A stretch of DNA of 64,000 bases, taken from NCBI RefSeq assembly GCF_001039355.2, contig NW_019775512.1:250181-314180 (forward strand), given 5' to 3'. The notes under the pieces were generated by a model. The model ran no database searches. It saw only the letters and a list, made by a program, of their open reading frames with translations, and had not been told where the DNA came from. Positions 49,645-60,538 of the stretch are shown piece after piece. Each line of letters opens with the position of its first letter. Positions within the stretch are counted from its first letter, which is position 1. A program made the position numbers and the translations under genes. Source of the DNA: Lingula anatina. Taxonomy: Eukaryota; Brachiopoda; Lingulata; Lingulida; Lingulidae.

Positions 49645-52600
49645 ATGGGTGCCTTTGTAAGTGATATACAGGGAGATAAAAGCACTATTGTGGAAGAATT
49701 AACCAGTCCATCCAAGGGTGACTGGATAACTCTTCATTCTGAGATCACTGGAGGTTAGTTGGTATTAAAACTCCAGCCTGAATTAAAGTTCAATTTTAGT
49801 GGAAATTTTGAAGTTTTTCCTCAATTAATAATTTCTTAATTATTCCTTAATATTCTGTATAATATGGTTTTCTGTGCTAGGTATAAATACATACAGGTTC
49901 TCTCTCTTTTAGTTACAATGGTGGAGGTGGAACGTTTGTGGCTGCGTTTCCAACAAATGGGATGTGACGAAAATGGAATACTTTCAGAAGAAACTGTGAA
50001 AAACAACCCAAAATTTAAGGATGATGTCTTTGTAAGGAATGTAAGTAACTGTGACATGGCAGGTTGATATATGCAATGTAACTTAAATTCTGTCATAATC
50101 CCTTTAAGACTTATTACATAAATATATCACAGATTACAGTATTTTTAAGGATGTGAACCTATGTATAAGAAACATATCCTTTAATTGCTGTTTAAGTTCA
50201 TCTTGTTGAAAGAATTATGATATAATGGAAAGAAAACTTGAATAATGACTAAATTAAAACAGTTTTTGTCTTTCAAAGAAATTGCCAAAAGATATGTACT
50301 TGTATACACCAGTAAGCTAAAAATGCTACAGTTTATTTGACATTATAGTTCTGTTGGTCTCTGCAGAATTTGTCATAAGCAAAAAAAAAAATGTTCTGAT
50401 GAGTTTAGCCAGAAAGATTTACTCATTTGGCTAGAAAAGTACCGAGAGCAGAGATATTGTTTTTTTTTTTTTTCTCAGTACATTCTGCACAGTCCCATAT
50501 GCAAGGGTAGAGAGAGATTGGGGTTTTTGAAAGAATCCCTGTTTGGTAGAAAAGGGTTGATTCTGGCTAAAGAAATGATCAAGATTCTCCTCCATTCTTC
50601 AAGATTGGTCTACAAAGTGGGTAAAAAGCCCCCACCCCCACCCCAAGGCCTGGTGCAATGTACACTTTACCAAGAATTTGAATTAAACTATTCCACGTGT
50701 CACATCATAAAAGAAGTGGCAACAGATAAACAATATTAATAATACATTTATATATATATAATTGCCATGTTATGGGACTTACTGAAAAAAAAAATGGAAT
50801 TGTGTTTTTATTCATTTTAATAGGTCTTGGTGAAATTTGCAGACCAAAAAGGGGATATCCACTTTCAAACTTTTCTCAATGCCATGGAGTGGTTTGAAGA
50901 ATCTGATATTGAAACAAAACTAAAAGGTTGGTCGGCTATAACAAGTTCCACAATGTAAAAGTCTTTGTCAAAAAAACATTCCTTCTTTTAGCAGATTGAG
51001 GAATTAGTTGCTGATAGTGAACAGTACAGTACATGGCTGTCATCAGAGGAGTTTATTATCATGTTTAGAAGATTTTATCAGTTGCCATATGATTATATTG
51101 AATTTAACATGATGCATCAATTTTACTTTGAAGCAACCTTTAGTCTGTTTAACAATGGGAACCCAATCTATCCAGAAATGCTGGAGAGAATTATCAAACG
51201 AGTTTATTCAGAGGATTCAGAGGTAATTTTAAAGGCCGCTTAAAGAACAGCGGACTAACTAGTCCATGGATCAAATATGGCTGACCCATTTGAATGCTTC
51301 TATTCAGTGCCTACTAGGGGATTAGATGGCAAGTTTTTAAGTGGGTCACCATATTTGATCCTCAGACTAGTTAGTCTACTGTTGTGAATATAGCCATAGA
51401 CCCTTTTCACATTAAGCGATCTACTTAAGCAATACACTCTGTACTTTGAGGGGTCCTAACATGTAATAATGCTACTGTTACAGGGGTTTTTACTCTCTTT
51501 CTCATTTTTTTACAAGTGCTGTTTACTTATGCGTAAATTAGTTAATTGCCCATGGGAGGGGGGGGAGGCAGCATTTAGTCAGCTCTTTTACATTATAGCT
51601 TAGCTATCAAGTTGTCAGACTCTCAAAGTGGACCTACGTACCACTCGATGTGAAAGGAGCCTGACATTCATACAGTATTGATCTTAACCCTGATTTTCAC
51701 CTCCACTTTCAACTTGTCCCTATGTTGTCTACATTGTATAGATCAGTAGGTGATATTTGTAAAGCATCTTACATTTTAGAAGCTCTGGGGTTAAGATTTG
51801 TACATATACAAATATTATCTAATGAAAAAAATGTTTATTCATTGATTTTAGGGTAAAATATTTCTCAGTATGGTATAAAATGGGGAATTTTTCCTTACTG
51901 GTTATTTTAAAAAAACTTGCATTCAAATGTTCATTTTTTATCATACAGGCATCACATAAAAGGCTTACACAAGTATTTATGAAGTACATAGATGACAAAA
52001 ATCAAGGTAAATAGAAATATTGTTTTGAAATTTTTACCACTAATCTATATCAATATATTAACCTGTCAGGCAGAACTTCTGTACATGTTGTCTTTACCTC
52101 CTCCATGATTGTATGGCCAGTCTGAGAGATGACATTAGTTATGGTATTAGGTCTGTCTCATCTGTTAAACAATTTATGGGTAAATGATTATGACTGAAAA
52201 AGAATACAGACCTGTACAGATAACTCATTCTATGGTGATGAATTGTGCACATGTCTGGGCATTTAAGTTTAACATCTGGATTACAGAGATCGGGGGGGGG
52301 GGGGGGGGGGTTTGCTAACTATTAAATGGATACTGTGATTGGGGGGGGGGTGTTTTTCTATCTTTCAAATGGGTACAAGTACAGAGTATTATCAGAACAC
52401 TGAAGAGGACAAAACCATTGTAATCCTGTATGGAATTCAGTGGATTAAAGAAGGACTCAAAGTGCCATGAAGCACAGTGTAGTGTTCCTGTTGTCATTTA
52501 ATTAAAAAGAATATATACGTAGCTGTTGTTTTCTGATTGTTCTAAAAAGAAAAATTTTGGATAGGAAAGGAAGGCTCTGCAACATTCTATGAAAGAGAAT

Positions 52601-52876
52601 ATAGCAACTTATACAATTTTAATTTTTTTTTACCTTTATTTTACATGATTAATCTCTTGTGTTAATTTTGCATAATTACTGAGTATCTGTGGCTGCAGTT
52701 AACTTTACATGATTTAATTTTCAGGCTTTATTGATCAAGATATGTTTGTACGATGGGCAGCAACTTTGCCAAAAGAATCCCTGGAACAAGTAATGCATTT
52801 CTCTGTGGTCCCACCAGAAATCAATGGAGAGGCACAGAAAGCATTTGAAGGCAGATCTCGTTTGGCAAAAAATTGA
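49645..52876 (+). CDS. Calcineurin-B-like protein with degenerate EF-hands
   Basis: Exons: 49645-49753, 49913-50040, 50824-50926, 51134-51222, 51949-52006, 52725-52876. They total 639 nt, 212 aa, in frame. The protein starts MGAFVSD, a plausible N-myristoylation signal as in calcineurin B, CHP and related sensors. The helix-loop-helix rhythm of four EF-hands can be followed: RLWLRFQQMGCDENGILSEE (1), VLVKFADQKGDIHFQTFLNA (2), FSLFNNGNPIYPEMLERI (3), FMKYIDDKNQGFIDQDMF (4). The Asp/Asn/Glu ligands expected at loop positions 1, 3, 5 and 12 are mostly missing, and loops 2 and 3 look shortened. This suggests a scaffold or interaction role, or weak calcium binding, rather than a classical sensor. 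I do not recognise a specific named ortholog. Exon 4 uses the acceptor TTTGAAG at 51133. A 5' UTR acceptor lies 14 bp upstream of the ATG. Confidence 0.85.
51245..51385. mobile_element. MITE, foldback family A, second copy
   Basis: Inverted arms (CGGACTAACTAGTCCATGG with ATCAAATATGG, and the inverse ATATTTGATCCTCAGACTAG) enclose a short centre with CTAGGGGATTAGATGG. It starts about 23 bp after the donor of exon 4 of the EF-hand gene. It shares outer sequence with 46135-46425. Confidence 0.75.
51398..51665. mobile_element. Probable MITE with CCTTTTCACAT termini
   Basis: The left end CCTTTTCACATTAAGCGATC and the right inverse CGATGTGAAAGGAGCC delimit about 265 bp. It lies next to the family A element in the same intron. 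Only the outer 20 bp clearly pair. Confidence 0.45.
52290..52348. repeat. Two G homopolymers
   Basis: G runs of about 18 and 10 in the last intron of the EF-hand gene. Confidence 0.9.
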
Positions 52877-53690
52877 GCCGTTTCCAGACACTGTGTAATG
52901 GAATCCACCAGAGGTTACATCTCCTGGCCATCGTCAGCTTTATATGTGCCATACCTGCTGTGCAGCTCTTTTCCTTTAGCTATATATGTATGCAATGTGT
53001 TTCATTTAGGCTAAGTTACAATTACACACACACACACACACACACACCAAAAAACAGATTGTGTAATTTTAAAGAGATGCATTGCGTTTCATACAGGTCA
53101 AGTTTTGATTACACCCAAATTCAAAATAGCAGAATGTGTAAAGAGATGCTTTGGAGTTGATCTGATCAAGTCAGGTATAGCGAAGGTCTGATATTAAAAA
53201 TCTTGGCACAGAATATGATAATCATCATCATCAACCTTTTGTCACAGGGGTGCATGGAGGGATTCATTATGGTGTGTGCTCTCCAAACAGAGCTGTCCTG
53301 TGTGAAGGGAATGGATGTCAGCTGCAATGCATATCTGTAGTACTCATTCCTAGGATTGAGCAGACACTAAGTCTCGAGAATGCATGTCCTGGGTCCTCCA
53401 TTCCTAGGAATGCACGTCCTGGGGCATAATTTCCTGGGACGGGAAGTCCTTTGGACAACTGTTACTAAATAATTCTAAGTCCTGCAGACTGGAATCAATG
53501 TCCTAGTCGGAGATATTTTCCCTACAGAACTAGAAATTGATGTCCCTAAATGTTGCTTTGTATATATTGTTGGTGAAGAATATGCAGTTTATTTAGTTTA
53601 GAATGAGATTATAGTAATTATAATTATACTTATATACAGACTTTATTTGGTTACATTAATTTATTTCAAATAAATGAACTCTCAACCCAC
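52877..53690 (+). other. EF-hand gene 3' UTR with (CA)n
   Basis: Noncoding sequence after the EF-hand stop, including a (CA)n array at 53025-53046, a local repeat of ATGCA-GTCCTGGG words at 53380-53430, and an AATAAATGA signal near 53668. Confidence 0.45.
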
Positions 53691-53699
53691 CCAAATTAA

Positions 53700-54240
53700 A
53701 TAAATGATAGAGAGAGAAAAGAAGAAGACCCAGATATACCAAATTATATTCAAATTTTATTTAATTACTTATTTGCACTATTTGGGCTTTCTCCTCTTGG
53801 AAGATGATGGGATGACATGTAGTCCAGTGGCGGATGAAACCAATTGCGTTTCATCTCTGGGGTGTTTCGAATATCAGTATGTGCCTTGTTCTCTGTTCTA
53901 CTCTCTTCTGGGCCCAACACTCACTGTCCATACAGAAGGAGGTGAAGTGATTGTCCAAGGAGAATTCCCCTCTTCCTGTAATTGCCTTTTCCACACCTGT
54001 GTACTGTCCCTTCATGAGCTCATGCAAACTCCTTATAAAAGCCGGGATGTTTTGCTGTCTCCACACTGTTTTCATCTTCAAGACATGATTTATGGCTTCA
54101 CATTAGTCCAATGATGGTGTGCCACTTCTTGGCTTAGGGAGGTTTCTAAATTTTCTTGGTCATAAGGGTAGATATGCTGGCTGAAATATGGTGAAAATTG
54201 TGGAGCTGTTTCATCTATGAGGTATTATGTATGTAACAGA
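53700..54240. other. Repeat-derived region, identity unknown
   Basis: A short minus-strand frame (54081-53851) and a plus-strand frame overlap, but neither matches a family I recognise. A CAGTGGCGGATGAAACC word at 53825 resembles transposon termini elsewhere in the window. Confidence 0.35.
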
Positions 54241-54260
54241 CTTTTTACAGGTATTATGTA

Positions 54261-54800
54261 TGTAACAGACGGACTCTCTGGTTGTGTAAAATGACTTTAT
54301 TGCTATAACTAAAATTTTCACCCTGTAATAAAGGTGACATATAATTAGATAAAATGACATACAACAAATAACTTATAATTCTATAGTGTACTTCTATGAA
54401 AAGGAAATAATAATTTTGATATAGATAACTACGGTTTATAAAGGCTATAACGGCTTACCCTGATCTTATTCAAGGGCGTTTTAGAAAGAGTGCTGGATAT
54501 ACCAATATGGCTTGGTCTGAAAACTAAAGAGTAGAAAACGATGTAATACAGTATAGTATAGTGGAGTTGGATACGCAAAAGACAAGATAAAATATAACTA
54601 GAATTAACTAGACGACATCCAACTTACCACATAGAAACAGACAGACGAACAGCAACTTCAGCACTATTTGAAAATACGGCGCCAATGCCTTTTATAATGT
54701 GAAGTCACATGACAAAGACGCGGGAAGACAGAACAAAGGGACATAGACAAAGGAACAGACAAAGGAACAATTAGAGGGCGTCAGAGTCACAGCAAGTCAC
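54261..54800 (-). mobile_element. Probable solo LTR
   Basis: Read on the minus strand the interval has LTR architecture. There is a TATAAAAGG box (54696-54688) followed by GC-richer sequence, then an AATAAAG signal (54301-54295), and it ends ...GTCTGTTACA at 54261. The outer start is uncertain (a TG near 54790-54830). No coding region follows. A 31-bp direct repeat (GTATTATGTATGTAACAGAC) overlaps the inner end. Confidence 0.5.
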
Positions 54801-55078
54801 AAGACAAGACAAGACGAGTGACATAGTTACATGTAGTTTCGAGCTTTCGTGCTTCTAAAATTGGAAATGAGGGTGCGTATGTCATTCCAGAAGCTCCAAA
54901 TATAGCTGCTGTAATCTGGTGTCTTGTGGAACTGTCTACCCCAACTTTGACACACAGCTGCATTATACAATTCTGCTTTAAATGCCTTTTGGATGACAAT
55001 CTTGCCTCCTCAAAGATGTTTCTGCCCCAGTGTCCAATTTAAAATCCATCAATCCATGTTCCTTAACAAAAATTTCTT

Positions 55079-55781
55079 TCAACCACTCTTTTTGAATTTC
55101 CAGTACTGAGTAATGGTTGGATTGGATGGCAGAGTTATTTTCAATACTTCCTGGATGTGATTGAAAATGATTTTCTCACTATCTCCAAATCTATCTAGTA
55201 ATAGTCTTTTTGACACTTCGTAGTTGTCTTTGGTAAGTGTTAGGCCTGCAATGGTGGCCTGGGCCTCTCCCTCTAGCAAAGAGCGCAGATACGCAAATTT
55301 GGAAATAGTGTAAATGTCCTAATTATTGTCAATGACTGCACAAAATTGATGGAAAAAAAACAGGCCAATCCAAGACATTGCCTGAGAATTTTGGTAAGTC
55401 TATTTTTGGCAGCTTAGCAGACGGACAATGTTTTATATCACTGCTCACCTCTCGCGTTCGGTCACTGAAAGTTGGAGCTCCACTAGATATGTACCTTCTT
55501 CGTGGCCTTTATATATACCATTCCTTGGCCGTGTCCCTGAATGCTGCCACCTCGCGTTGGTCTGCTTCCAACTCACCTTCAGATTCAAACTCTAATTCTA
55601 CTTCCAACTGAACTTCATCCAGCTTGGAAATCTGCTTTTCAAAATCAGCAATACAGTCCTTTAGAGTGTCAATGTCCTCTTCATCTTCCAAAAGTGTTCT
55701 TATTTGTTCACAAGAACGAGTGACCCATCCTCTAAGTGAAGCTCTGGTTTTCCTTAATTTAGACATGGCTAAGGCGTGCAA
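55079..55781 (-). pseudogene. BEL/Pao retrotransposon gag remnant
   Basis: The first block (55781-55509) is an acidic coiled-coil N-terminus starting MSKLRKTRASLRGW. After frame breaks a second block (about 55370-55079) has CAVIDNN, ISKFAYLRSLLEGEA, IAGLTLTKDNYE and LLLDRFGD. This is the signature of the DUF1759 gag-like domain of BEL/Pao elements. Stops and frameshifts separate the blocks, and protease, RT and integrase are not found downstream, so the element is 3'-truncated. Confidence 0.85.
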
Positions 55782-55833
55782 ATCCTTGACACTGTAGTCC
55801 TGCTATACATGTATCCCGGCTCGCGGCACCAAA

Positions 55834-56081
55834 TGTTGAAGTCAAAAGTAAATAAAAACTTGTGCTGGTTCAATTTATTTTATTTTTTTATTTTACAGTT
55901 TTACATTACATTCAAACCACACGTGACCAACAAACATGTCACAACTTCACTCCGCATGGAGTCCACACTCTCTCCAACATGGAAAAAACTACTCACTTCA
56001 CTCCTTTTTTTACCACTAGAGGGACCCACTGCATAGTCACCTCTTACACAATTTAACACAATTGGTCACAACCATTCAACA
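55834..56081 (-). mobile_element. 5' LTR of the BEL/Pao element
   Basis: A 248-bp LTR with inverted termini TGTTGAA ... TTCAACA. Directly downstream in the minus direction is the primer-binding site TGGTGCCGCGAGCCGGGAT (55831-55813), followed by the gag remnant. An AATAAA-rich stretch lies near its 3' end. No matching 3' LTR is seen in the window. Confidence 0.88.
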
Positions 56082-56214
56082 TTATTTGACAATTCCTACT
56101 ATGTACTGAATTGACCCATACATGTACATTCTCCATGTCATCTGCCATATTGTCATATTCTGTTTCATAGTAAACATTTGTCTTGTTTGCATAGTATTTT
56201 TCTTTGGTGAAACA

Positions 56215-56240
56215 TCATCATCATCATCATCATCATCATT
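56215..56240. repeat. (CAT)n trinucleotide microsatellite
   Basis: About eight CAT units upstream of the BEL LTR. Confidence 0.9.
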
Positions 56241-56506
56241 TAGAGCCTATAGTGTTCCACTGTTGGACATAGGCCTCAGCATGCTTTTTCCATTGTTTCC
56301 TATCCTGACCCATCCTCTAAGTGAAACAACACTTCTCAAAATGATTCAGTTTGTTACATTTAGTACACCTTTTGCAAACTCTGTCCCATGAATGTAGTCC
56401 TCCACAGGGGGTGCATTTCATATGTCGATTGTATCCCCTGCAGCTTGTGCATGGTGACCATCTACTGGTGGGAGGGTTAATAATCTTGCCTCCTCAAATG
56501 AAGATT

Positions 56507-58104
56507 TTACTGCTTTCCTGATAGCTTTTTCATGATCGCTCCAATTATTAGGGAGCTAGCTGTTCCATCTAACTCATGAGCCAGAGTGTCCATAAATGTT
56601 GCATATGTTTCCCAGTCAGAGGTTCCATGCAGCATGTCTGGGCATAGAAATAGAGATTGTGTATATGATGAACGCCTTACTAGTGATAAGTTTTTGTACA
56701 CAGTTGCTGTCACATGTAATTGTCCCAAATTGAATGTTTTGTCAATCCCCAGGACTGTTCCATACTCTGCAGGCCCTGCACAGCAAAGCCTTTTTATGTC
56801 TGCAATTTGTTTTTCAGTGTAAAGAATGAACATGGGACATTTGTTTTTTTCATGAATGATTTTCTTTAAGAAAGGTTGGTGGTGCATATTTCCATGGAGA
56901 TGAAAGATATTGTCGACAAGATTTTTTTTCTTCCACTGCTAGTAGTTGGGCCTGCAGTTTCCTTCCTAGTGGACTTTGTGTCTGAACTTGGTGCAAGTCA
57001 GCTGGCCTCCTTGGTCCTGCATTCACCCTTATCATGCTGTCATAAATATCTCTAGGCTTAGAGGTTATAGCTTTTGTGGAATTTTTCTCAAATACGGCAG
57101 GATTTGTTTTTACATTTTGTTGTGCATTTGAATGACTTGAGTGGGCATGTGGGGCCAGTTCCCGAATATGTCCCACATATTGTACAAGTAACTTATTGGG
57201 TCTGTCTTAAAGTAAACTTACTCTCCTTTTGTAGGTAGAGTCCTTTTTAAGCCCTCTGTAATGTAATCACTTGATCTGGTTGTTGTTGTTCCAAAAGTAC
57301 CAAGTTTCTCTTATATTTTATGTGCTTTTCAATATAATACTGATCATTTTAAGTACTACCTGACACCATTTCCCACCTCTTAATGCCAATCTGGTTAATG
57401 GAGAGGGAGTCGGATTCCAGGCACCACAGGCTTCGGAAAGATCTTGTTTTAGTCCTGCTTTGATATGTGAAACATTACGCTGGTTGTCGACAAGGAACAT
57501 CACATTTTCTTTCCTGCCTGGGGGGATTTCAGTGATGGTTGGAGATGAACTTGATAGTAGAAGTGAAATGACCTCATCCTCTGGTAGAAGTTTCCCTGAT
57601 GTAATGGTGACCCACCTATTGCTGTACCTAACCCTTCATCTTCCTACAACTGGTTAACCTCCCTGGTTTCATATGGATTTTTGTGCCCCACGTGGAGATC
57701 TGATGAAAGCCTGGGGTCACTGATGGGGCCCTTGTCGCCCAAGTTATTGAATGCTGACTGTAGATTTGATGTAGACCCTTTATGTTGGCATGGAAAGCCT
57801 GTGGTCAAATCATGTCAGTCTACAAATAATTTTAAATCAGTGCCTTTCACTGCACCTTTTAGGATATCTCCCTCCACAGTGTGCAAAATGCAGGTCTTGC
57901 TTTTGGTTTGGCCTTGCACCATGTATGAACCCAACCATGCATCTTGCATTTTTGTCACCTTTCCTGTCTGATCTCAGCATGTTCTTTTTCACATCTTGGT
58001 GCCCACTGGGATTGTCTGTTAAGTCCATGGGTCGTTTATCATTAATGAGAAATATATGGAATAAAATCTTAATATCTAACCTCCCTTACGAAAAAGTCCT
58101 ATAG
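56507..58104 (-). pseudogene. MULE-like transposase pseudogene
   Basis: Blocks on the minus strand, in order: DLTDNPSGHQDVKKN (58020); SGKLLPEDEV and RKENVMFLVDNQRNV then EACGAWNPTPS (57600-57400); RPRDIYDSMI-type KPRDIYDSMIRVNAGPRRPA (57070); and the catalytic-region block VLGIDKTFNLGQLHVTATVY (56740) with VRRSSYTQ, LLHG and TLAHELDG. This resembles the MULE transposase domain (GID-TFNLG as the first Asp strand) found in many multi-copy invertebrate proteins. Frameshifts between blocks and the missing C-terminus make it nonfunctional. The family assignment is by motif memory and needs a profile search. Confidence 0.6.
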
Positions 58105-58190
58105 GATCCTATAAGATCCTATAGGAAATTGGGCCAATTTCGTATAGAATCTTATAGGATCGTATAGGACTTTTTCATAAGGGCTGTAAA
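58083..58190. mobile_element. ~100-bp palindromic MITE
   Basis: CCCTTACGAAAAAGTCCTAT is answered by the inverse ATAGGACTTTTTCATAAGGG. The inner arms are repeats of the 9-10 bp word TATAGGATCC/TATAAGATCC, and the centre is TTGGGCCAA. No ORF. Confidence 0.8.
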
Positions 58191-58199
58191 GTGAAAGAT

Positions 58200-60430
58200 T
58201 TACTGTCCATGGTTTACTTACATTTTGGCATTTTGTCAATCTTGCTTTTGCCTCTCTTGTGCTTGGGCAATATTTTCAAGTATGGCCTGACCTGCTTTTG
58301 ACATAGCATCTGATTTTCTCTGTGTGGTATTTCGGAGGACTTGTGGGCTCACTTCTTGTTCGTTTTCTTCGTCATCTGACCCACTTCCTGTACAGTCCTG
58401 CTGTAAAGTTTGTGCCTTTCTTTTTTATTGTTCTTGGCTAACGTGATGTGAATGTTGCGGCACAGTCTTTTGGACTAACTGAACCAAAAACGACAAAGTC
58501 ACTGTTGAAATTTCTAGTGAATTTGATAAACAATTAGATGGGGGAATACCCTCGGCGTGAATACAAACTACACTGTCTTGTCACTGTCATTTTTAGTAAT
58601 GCAAACGCAACCGAGGAATATTCCTCCTCACTGATTGAACGTCTACCTTGATCAAGAGCAAATCAATAAGTGAATCACAGTTAAACAGTTAGATTCTTAT
58701 AAGAACCGATCAAGGTGGGCTCCCTCTATCTGTTGATTTCTATGTCCAGCTCACTGTCTCTGGACATGACAGATAATGGATCAATAGAGTGTTCAATCCT
58801 GGAATACACCGCCTCGGGTGCTGGCAGTTTCCTATCCATTTCACAGTTCTTTATTGATCATCATATCTTACCGATGAATGTTCAATCTATACCAATATCA
58901 GATTCGAGAGTCAATCAATGGCCCAGGTGTGTGCATTGATAGAGAAGTCATTAAGTCATAAAATGAGCCAAAAACAAATTGTCTGATCCACCATAACTGA
59001 TGACCCATGCAGATCAATAATATCAAATTAAAGATGTCCCACAACCCTTGGATCTGCCATTGCATATCAAACCATTTGATATGTGTGATGACTGCCCTTT
59101 TCTAAAAGAGTTGAGAGACCTCATGGTGCTGGGTTGACACCTACCTAGTTTTATATGGTTATACATGCATATTTCTTTTTGCAAATTTGGAGGTTTTTTT
59201 TTTGTTTTTTTTTATATAAATTAACACTAACTCAGAACATTAAGTGAAACGTTCTTCCATTTAATATATGAGGTGATTGTAAGAGTATTTTATATAGAAT
59301 TGGCATACTGAGCTTGAACAATCTAAAAGGTTTTATAATTTATAGTTTTTTATTTTTGTTTGTTTGTTTGTTTCTATTTTTGTTTGTTTGTTTCTGTATT
59401 GTTATTTCTCATATTTAAAATTTTATTTCACCGTAAGGTCTTTTACATCATTTATACATTTAAGTTAGATTGTATTCATTCCATCATCTGTGATACTTAT
59501 TTTTAGTGTTTTTTCGTTAGAATTTTTTTAATTTATTTATTTTTATTTATTTATTATTGTATTCAGTTTGTGAAATAAAATACGATTTACAAAGTCTGTT
59601 TGTTAAATTTTTAAAATGGTATTCAAATAAATAGACTAAGAAGCCAAATTTTATTGATAAAAAAGTAATTAAGCTAATTAATTATTAAAAAACGGAAGCT
59701 ACTGATATGTTGCCATAATGGTCTTAATGGTTACAATTGACCCAAAGGTTGCTTGTATGAAAAGTTATATTTGTCACATATACAGTAAGCCAAACAATAT
59801 ACAATAAAACAAAAAAGAAGAAAAAAGAACAAGTTTAAATGCATTTTGCATTCAAAATGTATAAAGTATAACCGTGTAAATGTAGAAGTAATTTAATATT
59901 TGTGTAGACTTAGATTTATTATGAATACAAAATGACTTGGTAGTATAACCTTGGCCAGTGCTTATAAACACCTCAACATATATTATGAAAATTACAGAGC
60001 TCAGTTTAGGTCGTGAATTGTGTTAATCAAGTTTCAAATTAAGTAGTCAGGCCTTGTTTATTTTTACCTGCTTTTTTTCTCAGAATTGTTTATTGTAAAA
60101 ATGAAATGAAAAATAAAAGTTATATGTGACAAAATGTGACCTTGTGGGTGTTTTTGTCTTTTTAGGGGGGTGCAGAAAAGTAAGTGAAATATTTTTATTG
60201 TCGTGCGCTGTTTCATTTCCAGATAACCCATTGAACTTCATCTCAACTGGCATACACTTTGTTCTTCTAAAGCAACATTAACTACCACCACTTTTTGAAA
60301 TAAACTGGTAAAACAAAATTATTATAAATTTTCCACCTTGTCTCCCCTAAAAATACCGGCTTTTCTTGAGTCACCTTGACATTACAGCTGAAGCCGTACG
60401 GTTTTATTGTTGTGCTGTGCAAATTCAGCC
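58200..60430. other. AT-rich intergenic region, no gene recognised
   Basis: Contains (TTTG)n stretches at 59357-59392 and T-rich low-complexity sequence. Only short ORFs are present, without splice support or recognisable motifs. Confidence 0.5.
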
Positions 60431-60439
60431 GGCTATCAG

Positions 60440-60538
60440 CTGATAACAACTACGCGTCAGATTGAAGGTACAAAACATAGAGCTAATGGTACCTGAACAG
60501 CTCCTAAGCAAACCAAGACCATAAATGGTTATTTCAAG
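60440..60538 (+). other. Candidate 5' UTR exon of the death-domain gene
   Basis: Ends in a good donor (TTTCAAG/GTAAGA at 60538) in otherwise noncoding sequence. A second possible untranslated exon is 61893-61967, with acceptor TTCTTTAAG and donor GCAG/GTACAG. Its reading frame runs into a stop in the next exon, which supports noncoding status. Confidence 0.3.

Noticed and set aside
53704-54114. 136-codon plus-strand frame
   Set aside because: No family match, repeat-rich neighbourhood and competing antisense frame. Not enough to call a gene.
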